Source: Paraescarpia echinospica (Eukaryota > Annelida > Polychaeta > Sabellida > Siboglinidae). From it: DNA of 64,000 nucleotides. Of this stretch, positions 10,520 to 23,379 are shown in pieces. The notes under the pieces are model-generated. The model was not told the origin of the DNA, made no database searches, and saw nothing but the letters and a program-made list of their open reading frames with translations. Position 1 is the stretch's first letter; the number at the start of each line of letters is the position of its first letter. The stretch lies in NCBI GenBank assembly GCA_020002185.1, contig CM034538.1, positions 68,298,211 through 68,362,210 of the forward strand. The letters are read 5' to 3'. A program made the position numbers and the translations under genes.

Positions 10520-12580
10520 CTGTTGCAATGTCCCATCAAACCACACTGTCAACAACTGTTAGACATTGGTGTCCCATCAAACCACACTGTCAACAACTCT
10601 TAGACATTGGTGTCCCATCAAACCACACTGTCAACGACTGTTAGACATTGGTGTCCCATCAAACCACACTGTCAACGACTGTTAGACATTGGTGTCCCAT
10701 CAAACCACACTGTCAACGACTCTTAGACATTGGTGTCCCATCAAACCACACTGTCAACGACTGTTAGACATTGGTGTCCCATCAAACCACACTGTCAACG
10801 ACTCTTAGACATTGGTGTCCCATCAAACAACACTGTCAACGACTGTTAGACATTGGTGTCCCATCAAACCACACTGTCAACGACTCTTAGACATTGGTGT
10901 CCCATCAAACAACACTGTCAACGACTGTTAGACATTGGTGTCCCATCAAACCACACTGTCAACAACTGTTAGACATTGGTGTCCCATCAAACCACACTGT
11001 CAACGACTGTTAGACATTGGTGTCCCATCAAACAACACTGTCAACGACTGTTAGACATTGGTGTCCCATCAAACAACACTGTCAACGACTGTTAGACATT
11101 GGTGTCCCATCAAACCACACTGTCAACAACTGTTAGACATTGGTGTCCCATCAAACCACACTGTCAACGACTGTTAGACATTGGTGTCCCATCAAACCTC
11201 ACTGTCAACAACTGTTAGACATTGGTGTCTCATCAAACCACACTGTCAACAACTCTTAGACATTGGTGTCCCATCAAACCACACTATCAACGACTGTTAG
11301 ACATTGGTGTCCCATCAAACCACACTATCAACGACTGTTAGACATTGGTGTCCCATTAAACCACACTGTCAACGACTCTTAGACATTGGTGTCCCATCAA
11401 ACCACACTGTCAACGACTGTTAGACATTGGTATCCCATCAAACCACACTGTCAACGACTGTTAGACATTGGTGTCCCATCAAACCTCACTGTCAACGACT
11501 GTTAGACATTGGTGTCCCATCAAACCACACTGTCAACGACTCTTAGACATTGGTGTCCCATCAAACCACACTGTCAATGACTGTTAGACATTGGTGTCCC
11601 ATCAAACCACACTGTCAACGACTGTTAGACATTGGTGTCCCATCAAACCACACTGTCAACGACTCTTAGACATTGGTGTCCCATCAAACCACACTGTCAA
11701 TGACTGTTAGACATTGGTGTCCCATCAAACCACACTGTCAACGACTGTTAGACATTGGTGTCCCATCAAACCACACTGTCAACGACTCTTAGACATTGGT
11801 GTCCCATCAAACCACACTGTCAACGACTCTTAGACATTGGTATTCCATCAAGCCACACTGTCAACGACTCTTAGACATTGGTGTCCCATCAAACCACACT
11901 GTCAACGACTGTTAAACATTGGTGTCCCATCAAACCACACTATCAACGACTGTTAGACATTGGTGTCCCATCAAACCACACTGTCAACGACTGTTAGACA
12001 TTGGTGTCCCATCAAACCACACTGTCAACGACTGTTAGACATCGGTGTTCCATCAAACCACACTGTCAACGACTGTTAGACATTGGTGTCTCATCAAACC
12101 ACACTGTCAACGACTCTTAGACATTGTCCCATCAAACCACACTATCAACGACTCTTAGACATTGGTGTCCCATCAAACCACACTGTCAATGACTGTTAGA
12201 CATTGGTGTCCCATCAAACCACACTGTCAACGACTGTTAGACATTGGTGTCCCATCAAACCACACTGTCAACGACTGTTAGACATTGGTGTCCCATCAAA
12301 CCACACTGTCAACGACTGTTAGACATTGGTGTCCCATCAAACCACACTGTCAACGACTGTTAGACATTGGTGTCCCATCAAACCACACTGTCAACGACTC
12401 TTAGACATTGGTGTCCCATCAAACCTCACTGTCAACAACTGTTAGACATTGGTGTCCCATCAAACCACACTGTCAATGACTGTTAGACATTGGTATCCCA
12501 TCAAACCACACTGTCAACGACTGTTAGACATTGGTGTCCCATCAAACCACACTGTCAACGACTGTTAGACATTGGTGTCA
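10520..12580. repeat. 41-bp minisatellite, about 50 copies
   Basis: About 50 copies of a 41-bp unit with TCCCATCAAACCACACTGTC then AACGACTGTTAGACATTGG. Recurrent variants (CTCTTAG for CTGTTAG, AACAACT for AACGACT, AACAACAC and AACCTCAC for AACCACAC) alternate in blocks, showing multi-unit duplication. One unit near 12121 has lost GGTG. A 210-bp gap separates it from the 51-bp array; both units contain ACATTGGT. Confidence 0.97.
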
Positions 12581-12789
12581 CTCTTATCTACGGCCAAATG
12601 ATTTGTAACTACTTACTAACTAATTAATCACTCCTATGGGTATCATTAAATCTCCATTCCCACTTGATTTCAACAATCGCAAGTAAGAAGTATTGGTCAA
12701 ATGTGTAATGAGTGAATAGTCCAGATACCATGTGCTACATAAAGAAATTATTTTTGTTAACAATTTTGAAATAATCGACTTTGATTGTT

Positions 12790-14168
12790 AGATCGGTAAC
12801 CTGCAGAACTGTGAATAGTGTTACGTTACTTACAGTGTGTACATTGGTAACCTGCAGAACTGTGGATAGAGTTACGTTACTTATAGTGTGTACATTGGTA
12901 ACCTGCAGAACTGTGAATAGTGTTACATTACTTATAGTGTGTACATTGGTAACCTGCAGAACTGTGAATAGTGTTACGTTACTTATAGTCTGTACATTGG
13001 TAACCTGCAGAACTGTGAATAGTGTTACGTTACTTATAGTGTGTACATTGGTAACCTGCAGAACTGTGAATAGTGTTACGTTACTTATAGTGTGTACATT
13101 GGTAACCTGCAGAACTGTGAATAGTGTTACATTACTTATAGTGTGTACATTGGTAACCTGCAGAACTGTGAATAGTGTTACATTACTTATAGTGTGTACA
13201 TTGGTAACCTGCAGAACTGTGAATAGTGTTACGTTACTTATAGTCTGTACATTGGTAACCTGCAGAACTGTGAATAGTGTTACGTTACTTATAGTGTGTA
13301 CATTGGTAACCTGCAGAACTGTGAATAGTGTTACGTTACTTATAGTGTGTACATTGGTAACCTGCATAACTGTGAATAGTGTTACGTTACTTATAGTGTG
13401 TACATTGGTAACCTGCAGAACTGTGAATAGTGTCACGTTACTTATAGTGTGTACATTGGTAACCTGCAGAACTGTGAATAGTGTCACGTTACTTATAGTG
13501 TGTACATTGGTAACCTGCAGAACTGTGAATAGTGTCACGTTACTTATAGTGTGTACATTGGTAACCTGCAGAACTGTGAATAGTGTTACGTTACTTATAG
13601 TCTGTACATTGGTAACCTGCAAAACTGTGAATAGTGTTACGTTACTTATAGTCTGTACATTGGTAACCTGCAGAACTGTGAATAGTGTTACGTTACTTAT
13701 AGTGTGTACATTGGTAACCTGCAGAACAGTGAATAGTGTTACATTACTTATAGTCTGTACATTGGTAACCTGCAGAACTGTAAATAGTGTTACGTTACTT
13801 ATAGTCTGTACATTGGTAACCTGCAGAACTGTGAATAGTGTTACGTTACTTATAGTGTGTACATTGGTAACCTGCAGAACAGTGAATAGTGTTACATTAC
13901 TTATAGTCTGTACATTGGTAACCTGCAGAACTGTAAATAGTGTTACGTTACTTATAGTCTGTACATTGGTAACCTGCAGAACTGTGAATAGTGTTACGTT
14001 ACTTATAGTGTGTACATTGGTAACCTGCAGAACAGTGAATAGTGTTACATTACTTATAGTCTGTACATTGGTAACCTGCAGAACTGTAAATAGTGTTACG
14101 TTACTTATAGTCTGTACATTGGTAACCTGCAGAACTGTGAATAGTGTTACGTTACTTATAATGTTTGG
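12790..14168. repeat. 51-bp minisatellite with a 153-bp higher-order unit
   Basis: About 27 copies of a 51-bp unit with ACATTGGTAACCTGCAGAAC. Since 51 equals 17 codons and the unit has no stop in one frame of each strand, long ORFs exist on both strands (466 residues plus, 493 minus), each a 17-residue repeat. At about 13720-14165 a three-unit block (GAACAGTG, CTGTAAATAG and normal units, with GTGTGTAC or GTCTGTAC junctions) repeats three times, a true 153-bp higher-order repeat. Opposing ORFs, no splice support and no start context argue against a protein. Confidence 0.96.
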
Positions 14169-17100
14169 TTTAACATTGTAATTTTTGCCTCCAGGAGTTG
14201 CATTATAACTCAGCATTCAAGATGACTAATAGAACACATTCCATTCTCTTATAAGGCTCATTCATCACAGAAATGCAAACTGTTCTTCAGGTGGTTTAAA
14301 CATGTTTACAATTCAACGCTGCAGCATTATTCCATGGCAGGTGGTGAATCACTGACAATCTCTGTGTGTAATCCTTGCAAGCTGTTTGCATGCATGTGCC
14401 ATTCCGCAAGTTTATTAATTGCCACTATTTACCAACAATTACCCTACCTCAGAAATACTTTTTCTCTACTGTCATTTGTAGTCATTAATGTCATTTAGTA
14501 AGCATGTCATTCGGGGTATGTTTAAAACCATTATATTTTAACCTAATAAAAATAATTGTATTTATATTTGTTTAGAAACTAAATTTATTTTATATATGTA
14601 TATATTATTATATATAATATTCATGTGTGTATATGACAAATGACAAAGTTCAAACTTGATTACCATTAACTGTCCAAAAAATTACCTTTCACTGACATTT
14701 GAAGAAACTTCAAAGTCAACAGCTTAAACAGCACAATACCATCTTTTTAAATTAAGATTAATAATCTATCAGCTGAGTTGATAATGTCCCTGTCAGCATG
14801 ATGACAACATCAACACAGCCAAACCAGACAGTGACACTTATTACCAAGTAACATTTGTGACAACTACAACTGGTGACAATATCAGTATGATAAGAATGCT
14901 ACAGTGCAGAAAGACAATCCAGTGATGATGATTTCATATTGTCACACTGACAAATACTGATATAATATCTGACAATATCTCAGCATTGTGTGATTACAAA
15001 TATAATGTGACAATGACATTGTCAGTATTGTGACAATGACCCTGTCACTGTAGTATTGTATGTGTTAACATGGCACACTTTGACTGATCACAGACACCAT
15101 GTCTGCAATACCAACAGATGACACAATCAGTGTCATGATATGTTAACATTGTCACCACATCATACTGTGACTGTTATCGTCACCACAACAGCAACATCAC
15201 AACCTTGACGGTTGCAGAAACTTCCAGAAACATAAGTACATTATCTGGTTCATTTCGCTAAAATGTAAAACATCAAAAATCTAAATTTAGATGCACACAT
15301 CGGCTATGAAATTTCTCAGCAGGCAGTAATTGTAGCTATTGGTCTCAACGGAGTCGTTAGAAGATGTTGTCCGCATTCAGTAAGCCATTAAATGATGCAT
15401 GAATTGCTACTGTGTTCCAACGACAAATGGAAGCTATCTCCCTGCGGTGATTTCCTAGATCGTCCTATTAGAAATGTCATTTGTTTTAAAAATACCCACA
15501 TGTCGCTATCATTGGGAAGAGAAAGTGGCAGAAATTACTCATAGTGTTCAATCAAGCCCATCCATCTATATTCATATCTAGTGTATTGACACCCGGGTGA
15601 TTCTAGTTCAGTTACTACTACTTCTCATCTGTTCTTGCTATAAATCGAGGAAGTTTTGTTACATTTTGTAGTACAAGAGAGCCTGAATACTATGGGTGAC
15701 TGTTGGGTAGTTTAACTATTGTGGTAGTACTGCAATAGTTGTACTACTATTGCTGTACTATTGTGATAGTATCGTAACTATTGTGATGCCATGGTGACAG
15801 TATCACGGAATAGCAAATAATCAGGAAAACAACTGACAATTAAATTTACATTTTAACTTCAATCTAACTTTTGATTTTTTTCAGGTTCATACATTTCAGA
15901 AAACAAGTTCTGTAATGAAGAAATCACTACTGCTGAGTAGCGACAAAGATGACTGAAAACAAAGTGAACAGTTCTAGAAACTCTTCCATATACATGTATG
16001 TGACAACTACTGCGACTCATGACACAGCCTTGAAGTGTTCCCCTACCAATAATCATTCAGTTCAGCAGCTTTCTTTCAATTACGATACATATCTTCTCAC
16101 TCTGGTATGTTGCCTCCTGGGCAAAGACCAAGCATATGTCATGTAGGCCAAATTGTCTCCAGGTCACCATCTGTACTCTTGCAAGGTCAACTGTCTTGTC
16201 TCTCTGTCATTCTAACTTAGTCTCCACACTTCATGTTGGCCATCCAAGGTTGTCTGGCAATGTTATTTTTGGTCTTCCTCCACCTCTTTTAATTGCTATC
16301 AATTTTCCCCTCTTTTATTGGAAAAGTTGTTTTTTATTTGAATGTCTATGCGTAGAATTTGTCAATTACAATTCAAAATAATGTCCTTAAAGAATGTCCA
16401 TATGACACATTGCACTGTCTCAATAATTGTTCAAACAGTTTGCATAAATTGAAGTGTGTCTCACCAATCATATTTTACTTTACATTGCCTCATATGTTTT
16501 ATTCTCACCCTTGGCCCCTTTGGGGTGGGGGTGACATCTGTGACTCGCTCTATTCTGATTGTTCGATCCAAATATTCAGCAAGTTTTGTTCATCCCTCTC
16601 CTTTCAAAACGTCTCTGTGAACACACTGTATCTTCACATTAAATTGGGTTTCTTCTGTTTTTACTCCTTTGTTTTCCGTGCTTGTTTTGTCAATCTTTCC
16701 TCTCCGTCTTTCTCAGTACCTGTTTATTTTCATATATTTCTTCATGCAAGCTCTTCTCTAAAATTTTTGCTTTTATTTTTATATGTAGCATATTTGTGGG
16801 ACATATATATCTTAAAGGGACCCCAAGTGCTCAGACTGGATATTTCCAGCATTGCTCTAAATGCTAACCCGAGACCAAACTGTCTGAGTAAAGGAAAAGT
16901 ATAGGTTTGTCTCTGACAGCACTAAGACCATCATTTTACCCAAGGCACCTTGTCTGGAATGGATATCTTATACATTTCACTAATCGAAGGCCTATTTATA
17001 TTTCTAAAAACCTTCCTGTTATGTAATGCCTCCTTCATACAGGTGGCTACTGCACTGTAAGCTAAACAATCTTCTGGATATATATTTTTTTAATATTTTT

Positions 17101-17423
17101 ATATAATTTTTTTCTGGGGGCTCCTAAGATAGCGATCAGTTTTGATCTTAATAGGAGTCTCCCATCCCACAGCAACTGTTTTCTTTCCTTTCGTTGCAAA
17201 AGGTATACTGTATTCTGTCAATTACATATTTTCAGTTGTATTGTATCTTTTACATTTCAATATTACTGCATGTGCTGGTATGTGTGTATATGTATGTAAT
17301 ATGTGTATATAAATGCATAATTTGTATTTTTTTAATGCTGTTTGGAAAATAAAAGTATCCTTATCTGGTGTAGACAGTGTTGTAGGGTATAAACATTCAT
17401 CTATATATTAATAGACTAATTTT
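14169..17423. other. Intronic AT-rich DNA
   Basis: No supported exon. From about 14770 to 15200 there are many loosely spaced TGACAATG/TGTCA words without a fixed period. A stretch at 15700-15810 has interleaved GTAGTACT/TATTGTGATAG inverted words. From about 16130 to 17360 the plus strand is T-rich and ends in GGAAAATAAAAG, which could be an old transposon 3' end with a poly(A) signal, but no protein similarity was recognised in the 181-residue ORF at 16359-16904. Confidence 0.4.
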
Positions 17424-17755
17424 GGATCATCTCCCCTCGGCACCAAGGTCCATTCACCTCTTTCTATGGTCATTTACTTCCTTGGACCATTGTAAGTGTA
17501 TCTCCCCCAGGCACCAAGGTCCATTCACCTCTTTCTATGGTCATTTACTTCCTTGGACCATTGTAAGTGTATCTCCCCCAGGCACCAACGTTCATTCACC
17601 TATTTCTATGGTCAATTACTTCCTTGGACCATTGTAAGTATATCTCCCCCAGGCACCAAGGTCCATTCACCTCTTTCTATGGTCATTTACTTCCTTGGAC
17701 CATTGTAAGTGTATCTCCCCCAGGCACCAAGGTCCATTCACCTCTTTCTATGGTT
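17424..17755. repeat. 71-bp tandem repeat, about 4.5 copies
   Basis: The unit holds AAGTGTATCTCCCCCAGGCA and CTTCCTTGGACCATTG. It contains both a donor-like GTAAGTGT and an acceptor-like CTCCCCCAG word, so several short ORFs overlap it. A single diverged copy lies in reverse orientation near 53385-53485, suggesting that the unit comes from a dispersed element. Confidence 0.9.
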
Positions 17756-17954
17756 TATATTGTTAGATTTACCATGAAATGATTGTAGGCTGCATACAAT
17801 GATGTAATTGGCAACGGCAGAGATTAACTGATAAGCAGGAACATATTTAAGACCCACATACAGTGATGATGATAGCTACTGCCCAAGGTTTGTTGGTCCA
17901 CGGGATGCTGCAGGTTGGTTGTAGCTAATTCCCTAACATTTCCAGTGGTAGTGG

Positions 17955-18055
17955 TGGTCAGTGTTTGGACCAACTGGCTGTCGGTCGATCGAAAGTACAG
18001 TAGATGGTTTCCACCTACCACCATTTTGATGCTAGTTAAATTTGTTGACTCACAT
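17955..18055 (+). mobile_element. tRNA-derived SINE-like copy (diverged)
   Basis: The run CTGTCGGTCGATCGAAAGTA, then GGTTTCCACCTACCACC and TAGTTAAATTTGTTGAC, follows the same order as copies at 23640 (plus) and 54580 (minus). The B-box region is shortened here (GGTTTCCACC instead of GGTTCGATTCCACC). Relationship is by eye only. Confidence 0.5.
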
Positions 18056-18424
18056 AATGCAAGACACCAAGACAGACATTGATCTCTTCTACCTGGTGTA
18101 TGTGCCAGGGGGCATAATAGATCCCACTCAGGAAACTGGACACAATCTGTTGTAGAGGATCACTAACTCTAGAGGACACTTTGAAAGAAACCATCAGTCC
18201 TGTTAGTGAAATAAATTAAAAGTATTTTATTTCAGTTATCTTATAATTATCATTATGTTCTCATATCCCACATTGAGACAACCCCTAGTTTCGACACTGC
18301 TTACTGTATGTAATACTAAGTAGGCGCAACAGTAGTTCTTGTAGGTGTCCTATTGAAATTTCCTGCATCTTAAACCACGGCTGTACTGCGTAGTTACATG
18401 AACAAATCTGACTATAGATAGCCT

Positions 18425-18427
18425 GCA

Positions 18428-18487
<60 letters not shown>
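18425..18487. repeat. (TGCG)n microsatellite
   Basis: About 15 copies of the tetranucleotide GTGC, a fully alternating purine-pyrimidine run with Z-DNA potential. A similar run in the opposite strand sense lies at 53804-53862. The ORFs here with Ala-Arg-Thr-His repeats are artefacts. Confidence 0.95.
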
Positions 18488-20374
18488 AGCATGCACGTGT
18501 GCACGACCATCGACATCTCTGAACATCCAATGGTAACAAGGCCGGGAATTGTGTCGAATCCAATGCTACACAATGTTGTTCCTGCCCTGGTCACACATAC
18601 AGGCAGCAGACTGTGATGACCGGCACAGACGCGAGACGACAGCAAGACGATGCAGGTAATCCCCCTGGAGGGAGGTCGGTGTAACATTTCACGCCTGAAA
18701 TGGTTCACTCAAACAGAGGTATCGTTTCCAGCGAGTGTCCCTAATTACACTCAACCACTGACATCTTTATGTCTGTTTGAGAGAGGTAGGAGGGCACTAC
18801 AAAAGTACAGGTCTACCATCACATCACAGGTGGGAAAGAGCATACACAGGCCCACAACAGCTACCCTACAGACACTGGCTGGACATGGACATATTTCTTT
18901 GCCGCTAAGTCCTGGGTGAGGCTGGCATCAACTGGTCCTCGATTGTTTTCTGTTTTCTGTTACTGATCCTGTTTCACTGCTGTCTCCAGCACACGTCTCC
19001 ACCTCCCCATCTCTCACTCTCCAATCTCCACATACACAGAACTGCAAACTAGATAAAGTGACACACTTGTCTCCGTGGTGGCACAGCAATACTAGGACAG
19101 ACTTAGAGCCATTGCCAGTACATCTAGAGACCTTGCAGACTCACTGCACTGAAATAGCAATGCAAAGTCACAATTCTAATAGGAAAAGCTTCCAGCAAGT
19201 AACATTTAGAGCCGCTGTGAGTCTTCTTCTTCCCTCTTCACCCTGGCTGGATGGCGATGACATCAGTACATCTGTTCCATTCCCCACCAGTCGGCGCCAC
19301 CTACCATGATCCTCCGTCCTTCTCTTACCTGCCATCTTGAGATCTTTCACCATTATCTCTCAATCTTAATTTTGATCTTCTTTTCTCATTCAATCCCCTC
19401 TTTTGTTTTTTGATTTCTCTGTCAGTCTCTACTCATTCTTCTTCTGATATCAATGTTATGCCCGTCTCAGTCTTGTCCCAACTACCTTCATTTTCAGGTA
19501 GAGCCATTCTCACTATAAGTCAACTCTTGAATTTACAGATTGTCTCCATTGTAATATTTAGAGCAATAAAAACCATCTGTAGGGTGATACAGTCGCTCTG
19601 AGGATATGCAGAGAATTCTAACTCACAGGTGATTACCAAGGTGACTGACCAATGCATAGGCAACCAAGAGAACCATTGTAAGTATACAGATAGAGAACTC
19701 AAATTTCACAGACGTTGCCATGAGAGCGATCCAGTCTTTGAAGCTCGTTCTCGCTGAATAAATCCACAGAATTGCAATTCCGCAGTCGACAGCACTAACA
19801 AGTCACACATACATAGCAAGCACATCACATACAGCTCATGCAAAGTTGGTGGCCTCGAAGCAAAACAGCTAAATTGGGCAAAATCAAATTTCCTGCAAAA
19901 ATGCCCACCGCCTAAATGCAACTGGTGGCAAAGTTGAAATATGAAATCTGACTGGGATCTGATTGAGTGCATTAATGAAATCAATAACCGTCATTGGCAA
20001 ATTGACTGCATGGCTTTCCTTTTGCCGTCTCCCTATTCCCGATCCCGTTTCTAGGGCAGTTTAACTGATCAGGGACCTCTTAATGGGACAGCAGGGATCA
20101 GTCAGAGTTTGAATCTCCCTTTCACGTGTACAAGCAATCAGTAAGTGGTTTTTAAAGTGAACAGAAACCGGGCTCTGGAAGCCGTGATAGGACATTCAAC
20201 TTTTTGGACTGTCTGAAAGTGTCTGTCTGGCGGCGACAATACAGCGCAATCAGGCGGGCGTTAAAAGGTTCAGGGGAGAGTTGTTGTCAACACTATGGAT
20301 AGAGGATGCTCGGAGGATGGATAAATGTACTGTGGGTGAAGCAAAAAGACAGTATAGAGAAGGAGGATGACCTG
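18488..20374. other. Intronic unique DNA
   Basis: No exon supported. The segment 18910-19035 (GTGAGGCTGGCATCAACTGG and on) resembles 23018-23165 and may be a pair of old repeat copies. The segment about 19840-20060 has CNE-like texture with AATTGACTGC and ATTAATGAAATCAAT words. From about 20280 the flank shows GGATGCTCGGAGGATGGAT, possibly the origin of the next array. Confidence 0.4.
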
Positions 20375-22985
20375 TGGGGTAGTATTAGGGTTAGGATTAG
20401 GGCTAGAGAAGGAGGATGACCTGTGAGGGTAGTATTAGGGTTAGGGCTACAGAAGGAGGATGAACTATGAGGGTAGTATTAGGGTTAGGGCTAGAGAAGG
20501 AGGATGATCTGTGGGGTAGTATTAGGGATAGAGAAGGAGGATGAACTGAGGGGGTAGTATTAGGGTTAGGGCTAGAGAAGGAGGATGACCTGTGAGGGTA
20601 GTATTAGGGTTAGGGCTAGAGAAGGAGGATGAACTGAGAGGGTAGTATTAGGATTAGGGCTAGAGAAGGAGGATGATCTGTGGGGTAGTATTAGGGTTAG
20701 AGAAGGAGGATGAACTGAGGGGGTAGTATTAGGGTTAGGGCTAGAGAAGGAGGATGAACTATGAGGGTAGTATTAGGGTTAGGGCTAGAGAAGGAGGATG
20801 ATCTGTGGAGTAGTATTAGGGTTAGAGAAGGAGGATGAACTGAGGGGGTAGTATTAGGGTTAGGGTTAGAGAAGGAGGATGACCTGTGAGGGTAGTATTA
20901 GGGTTAGAGAAGGAGGATGACCTGTGAGGGTAGTATTAGGGTTAGGGCTAGAGAAGGAGGATGACCTGTGAGGGTAGTATTAGGGTTAGGGCTAGAGAAG
21001 GAGGATGACCTGTGAGGGTAGTATTAGGGTTAGGGCTAGAGAAGGAGGATGAACTGTGAGGGTAGTATTAGGGTTAGGGCTAGAGGAGGAGGATGAACTG
21101 TGAGGGTAGTATTAGGGTTAGGGCTAGAGGAGGAGGATGAACTGTGAGGGTAGTATTAGGGTTAGGGCTAGAGAAGGAGGATGAACTGTGAGGGTAGTAT
21201 TAGGGTTAGGGCTAGAGGAGGAGGATGAACTGTGAGGGTAGTATTAGGGTTAGGGTTAGAGAAGGAGGATGAACTGAGGGGGTAGTATTAGGGTTAGGGC
21301 TAGAGAAAGAGGATGACCTGTGAGGGTAGTATTAGGGTTAGGGCTAGAGAAGGAGAATGACCTGTGAGGGTAGTATTAGGATTAGAGAAGGAGGATGAAC
21401 TGAGGGGATAGTATTAGGGTTAGGGCTAGAGAAGGAGGATGACCTGTGAGGGTAGTATTAGGGTTAGGGCTAGAGAAAGAGGATGACCTGTGAGGGTAGT
21501 ATTAGGGTAAGGGCTAGAGACAGAGGATGACCTGTGAGGGTAGTATTAGGGTTAGGGCTAGAGAAGGAGGATGACCTGTGAGGGTAGTATTAGGGTTAGG
21601 GCTAGAGAAAGAGGATGCCCTGTGAGGGTAGTATTAGGGTTAGGGCTAGAGAAGGAGGATGAACTGTGAGGGTAGTATTAGGGTTAGGGCTAGAGAAGGA
21701 GGATGAACTGTGAGGGTAGTATTAGGGTTAGGGTTAGAGAAGGAGGATGCTATGTGGGGTAGTATTAGGGTTAGAGAAGGAGGATGAACTGAGGGGGTAG
21801 TATTAGAGTTAGGGTTAGAGAAGGAGGATGATATGTGGGGTAGTATTAGGGTTAGAGAAGGAGGATGAACTGAGGGGGTAGTATTAGGGTTAGGGCTAGA
21901 GAAGGAGGATGAACTGTGAGGGTAGTATTAGGGTTAGGGCTAGAGAAGGAGGATGAACTGTGAGGGTAGTATTAGGGTTAGGGTTAGAGAAGGAGGATGC
22001 TATGTGGGGTAGTATTAGGGTTAGAGAAGGAGGATGAACTGAGGGGGTAGTATTAGAGTTAGGGTTAGAGAAGGAGGATGATATGTGGGGTAGTATTAGG
22101 GTTAGAGAAGGAGGATGAACTGAGGGGGTAGTATTATGGTTAGGGCAGAGAAAGAGGATGACCTGTGAGGGTAGTATTAGGGTTAGGGCTAGAGAAAGAG
22201 GATGACCTGTGAGAGTAGTATTAGGGTTAGGGCTAGAGAAAGAGGATGACCTGTGAGGGTAGTATTAGGGTTAGGGCTAGAGAAGGAGGATGACCTGCGA
22301 GGGCAGTATTAGGGTTAGGGCTAGATGACCTGTGAGGGTAGTATTAGGGTTAGGGCTAGAGAAGGAGGATGAACTGTGAGGGTAGTATTAGGGTTAGGGT
22401 TAGAGAAGGAGGATGATATGTGGGGTAGTATTAGAGAAGGAGGATGAACTGAGGGGGTAGTATTAGGGTTAGGGTTAGAGAAGGAGGATGATATGTGGGG
22501 TAGTATTAGGGTTAGAGAAAGAGGATGACCTGTGAGGGTAGTATTAGGGTTAGGGCTAGAGAAGGAGGATGACCTGCGAGGGCAGTATTAGGGTTAGGGC
22601 TAGATGACCTGTGAGGGTAGTATTAGGGTTAGGGCTAGAGAAGGAGGATGAACTGTGAGTGTAGTATTAGGGTTAGGGTTAGAGAAGGAGGATGAACTGA
22701 GGGGGTAGTATTAGAGTTAGGGTTAGAGAAGGAGGATGATATGTGGGGTAGTATTAGGGTTAGAGAAGGAGGATGAACTGAGGGGGTAGTATTAGGGTTA
22801 GGGTTAGAGAAGGAGGATGATATGTGGGGTAGTATTAGGGTTAGAGAAGGAGGATGAACTGTGAGGGTAGTATTAGGGTTAGGGTTAGAGAAGGAGGATG
22901 ATATGTGGGGTAGTATTAGGGTTAGAGAAGGAGGATGAACTGAGGGGGTAGTATTAGGGTTAGGGCTAGAGAAGGTAGTATTAGG
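20375..22985. repeat. Interstitial telomere-like minisatellite (TTAGGG-containing)
   Basis: About 60 copies of a unit of roughly 37-44 bp built on ATTAGGGTTAGGGCTAGAGA, then AGGAGGATGACCTGTGAGGG. Most copies carry two telomere hexamers in the same orientation. Short units lack one hexamer. A multi-unit block containing GGATGCTATGTGGGG recurs with a 250-bp offset (near 21750 and 22000), showing higher-order duplication. The G-rich plus strand with repeated GGG runs could form G-quadruplexes. This is not a chromosome end, as unique DNA follows on both sides. Confidence 0.96.
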
Positions 22986-23379
22986 TCGCTGTTCTCCTCT
23001 TGTTCTCTGTCTGCCAGAGTGAGGCTGGACTAGATACTGGTCCTTGATTTCTGCCTTCTTTACTTGTTTCCTTCCCCGTCACTCCAGCACTGCTGTCTCC
23101 ACTAAGAGGTTCATTTGCTCTCATTCCCCACTCCTCTCCTAATCTCTCCAAATAACTCTTTACACAGTCTCCCATGATCGTTGTTATTATATGTCCTTTG
23201 TACCTACCTTGTCATGACACTGTCAATGATCCCTTATGTACTTTTTGTCTTTAAAATGCTTAAGAAATCTGAAGGACAGGACTGAATAAAATTAGCAAAA
23301 GGTCACAGCTTAATATGCCAAGAGTCAAAGAAGGTAAATGAATGAATGAATCCCACTTTCAGAGTAAACATAGGCAAAT
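22986..23379. other. Intronic DNA with a possible old repeat
   Basis: Positions 23018-23165 resemble 18908-19035 in order (GTGAGGCTGG, ACTGGTCCTTGATT, CACTGCTGTCTCCA). A short (GAAT)n run lies at 23338-23350. No gene is seen. Confidence 0.4.

Noticed and set aside
12580..12800. Common origin of the 41-bp and 51-bp arrays from a shared ACATTGGT
   Set aside because: Only an eight-base word is shared and the rest of the units cannot be aligned; chance is likely.
12735..14216. Opposing 466- and 493-residue repeat ORFs as proteins
   Set aside because: Both come from a stop-free 51-bp unit with length divisible by three; no splice sites, domain or sequence signs of coding constraint, and they overlap antisense.
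16359..16904. 181-residue plus ORF
   Set aside because: Phe/Ser/Leu-rich translation of T-rich DNA with no domain or splice context; perhaps part of an old transposon.
18412..18708. Ala-Arg-Thr-His repeat ORFs
   Set aside because: Products of the (TGCG)n microsatellite; the same occurs at 53629-54006 over (ACGC)n.
20375..22985. True telomere or chromosome end
   Set aside because: Units are complex 37-44-bp repeats, not pure TTAGGG, and unique DNA continues on both sides.
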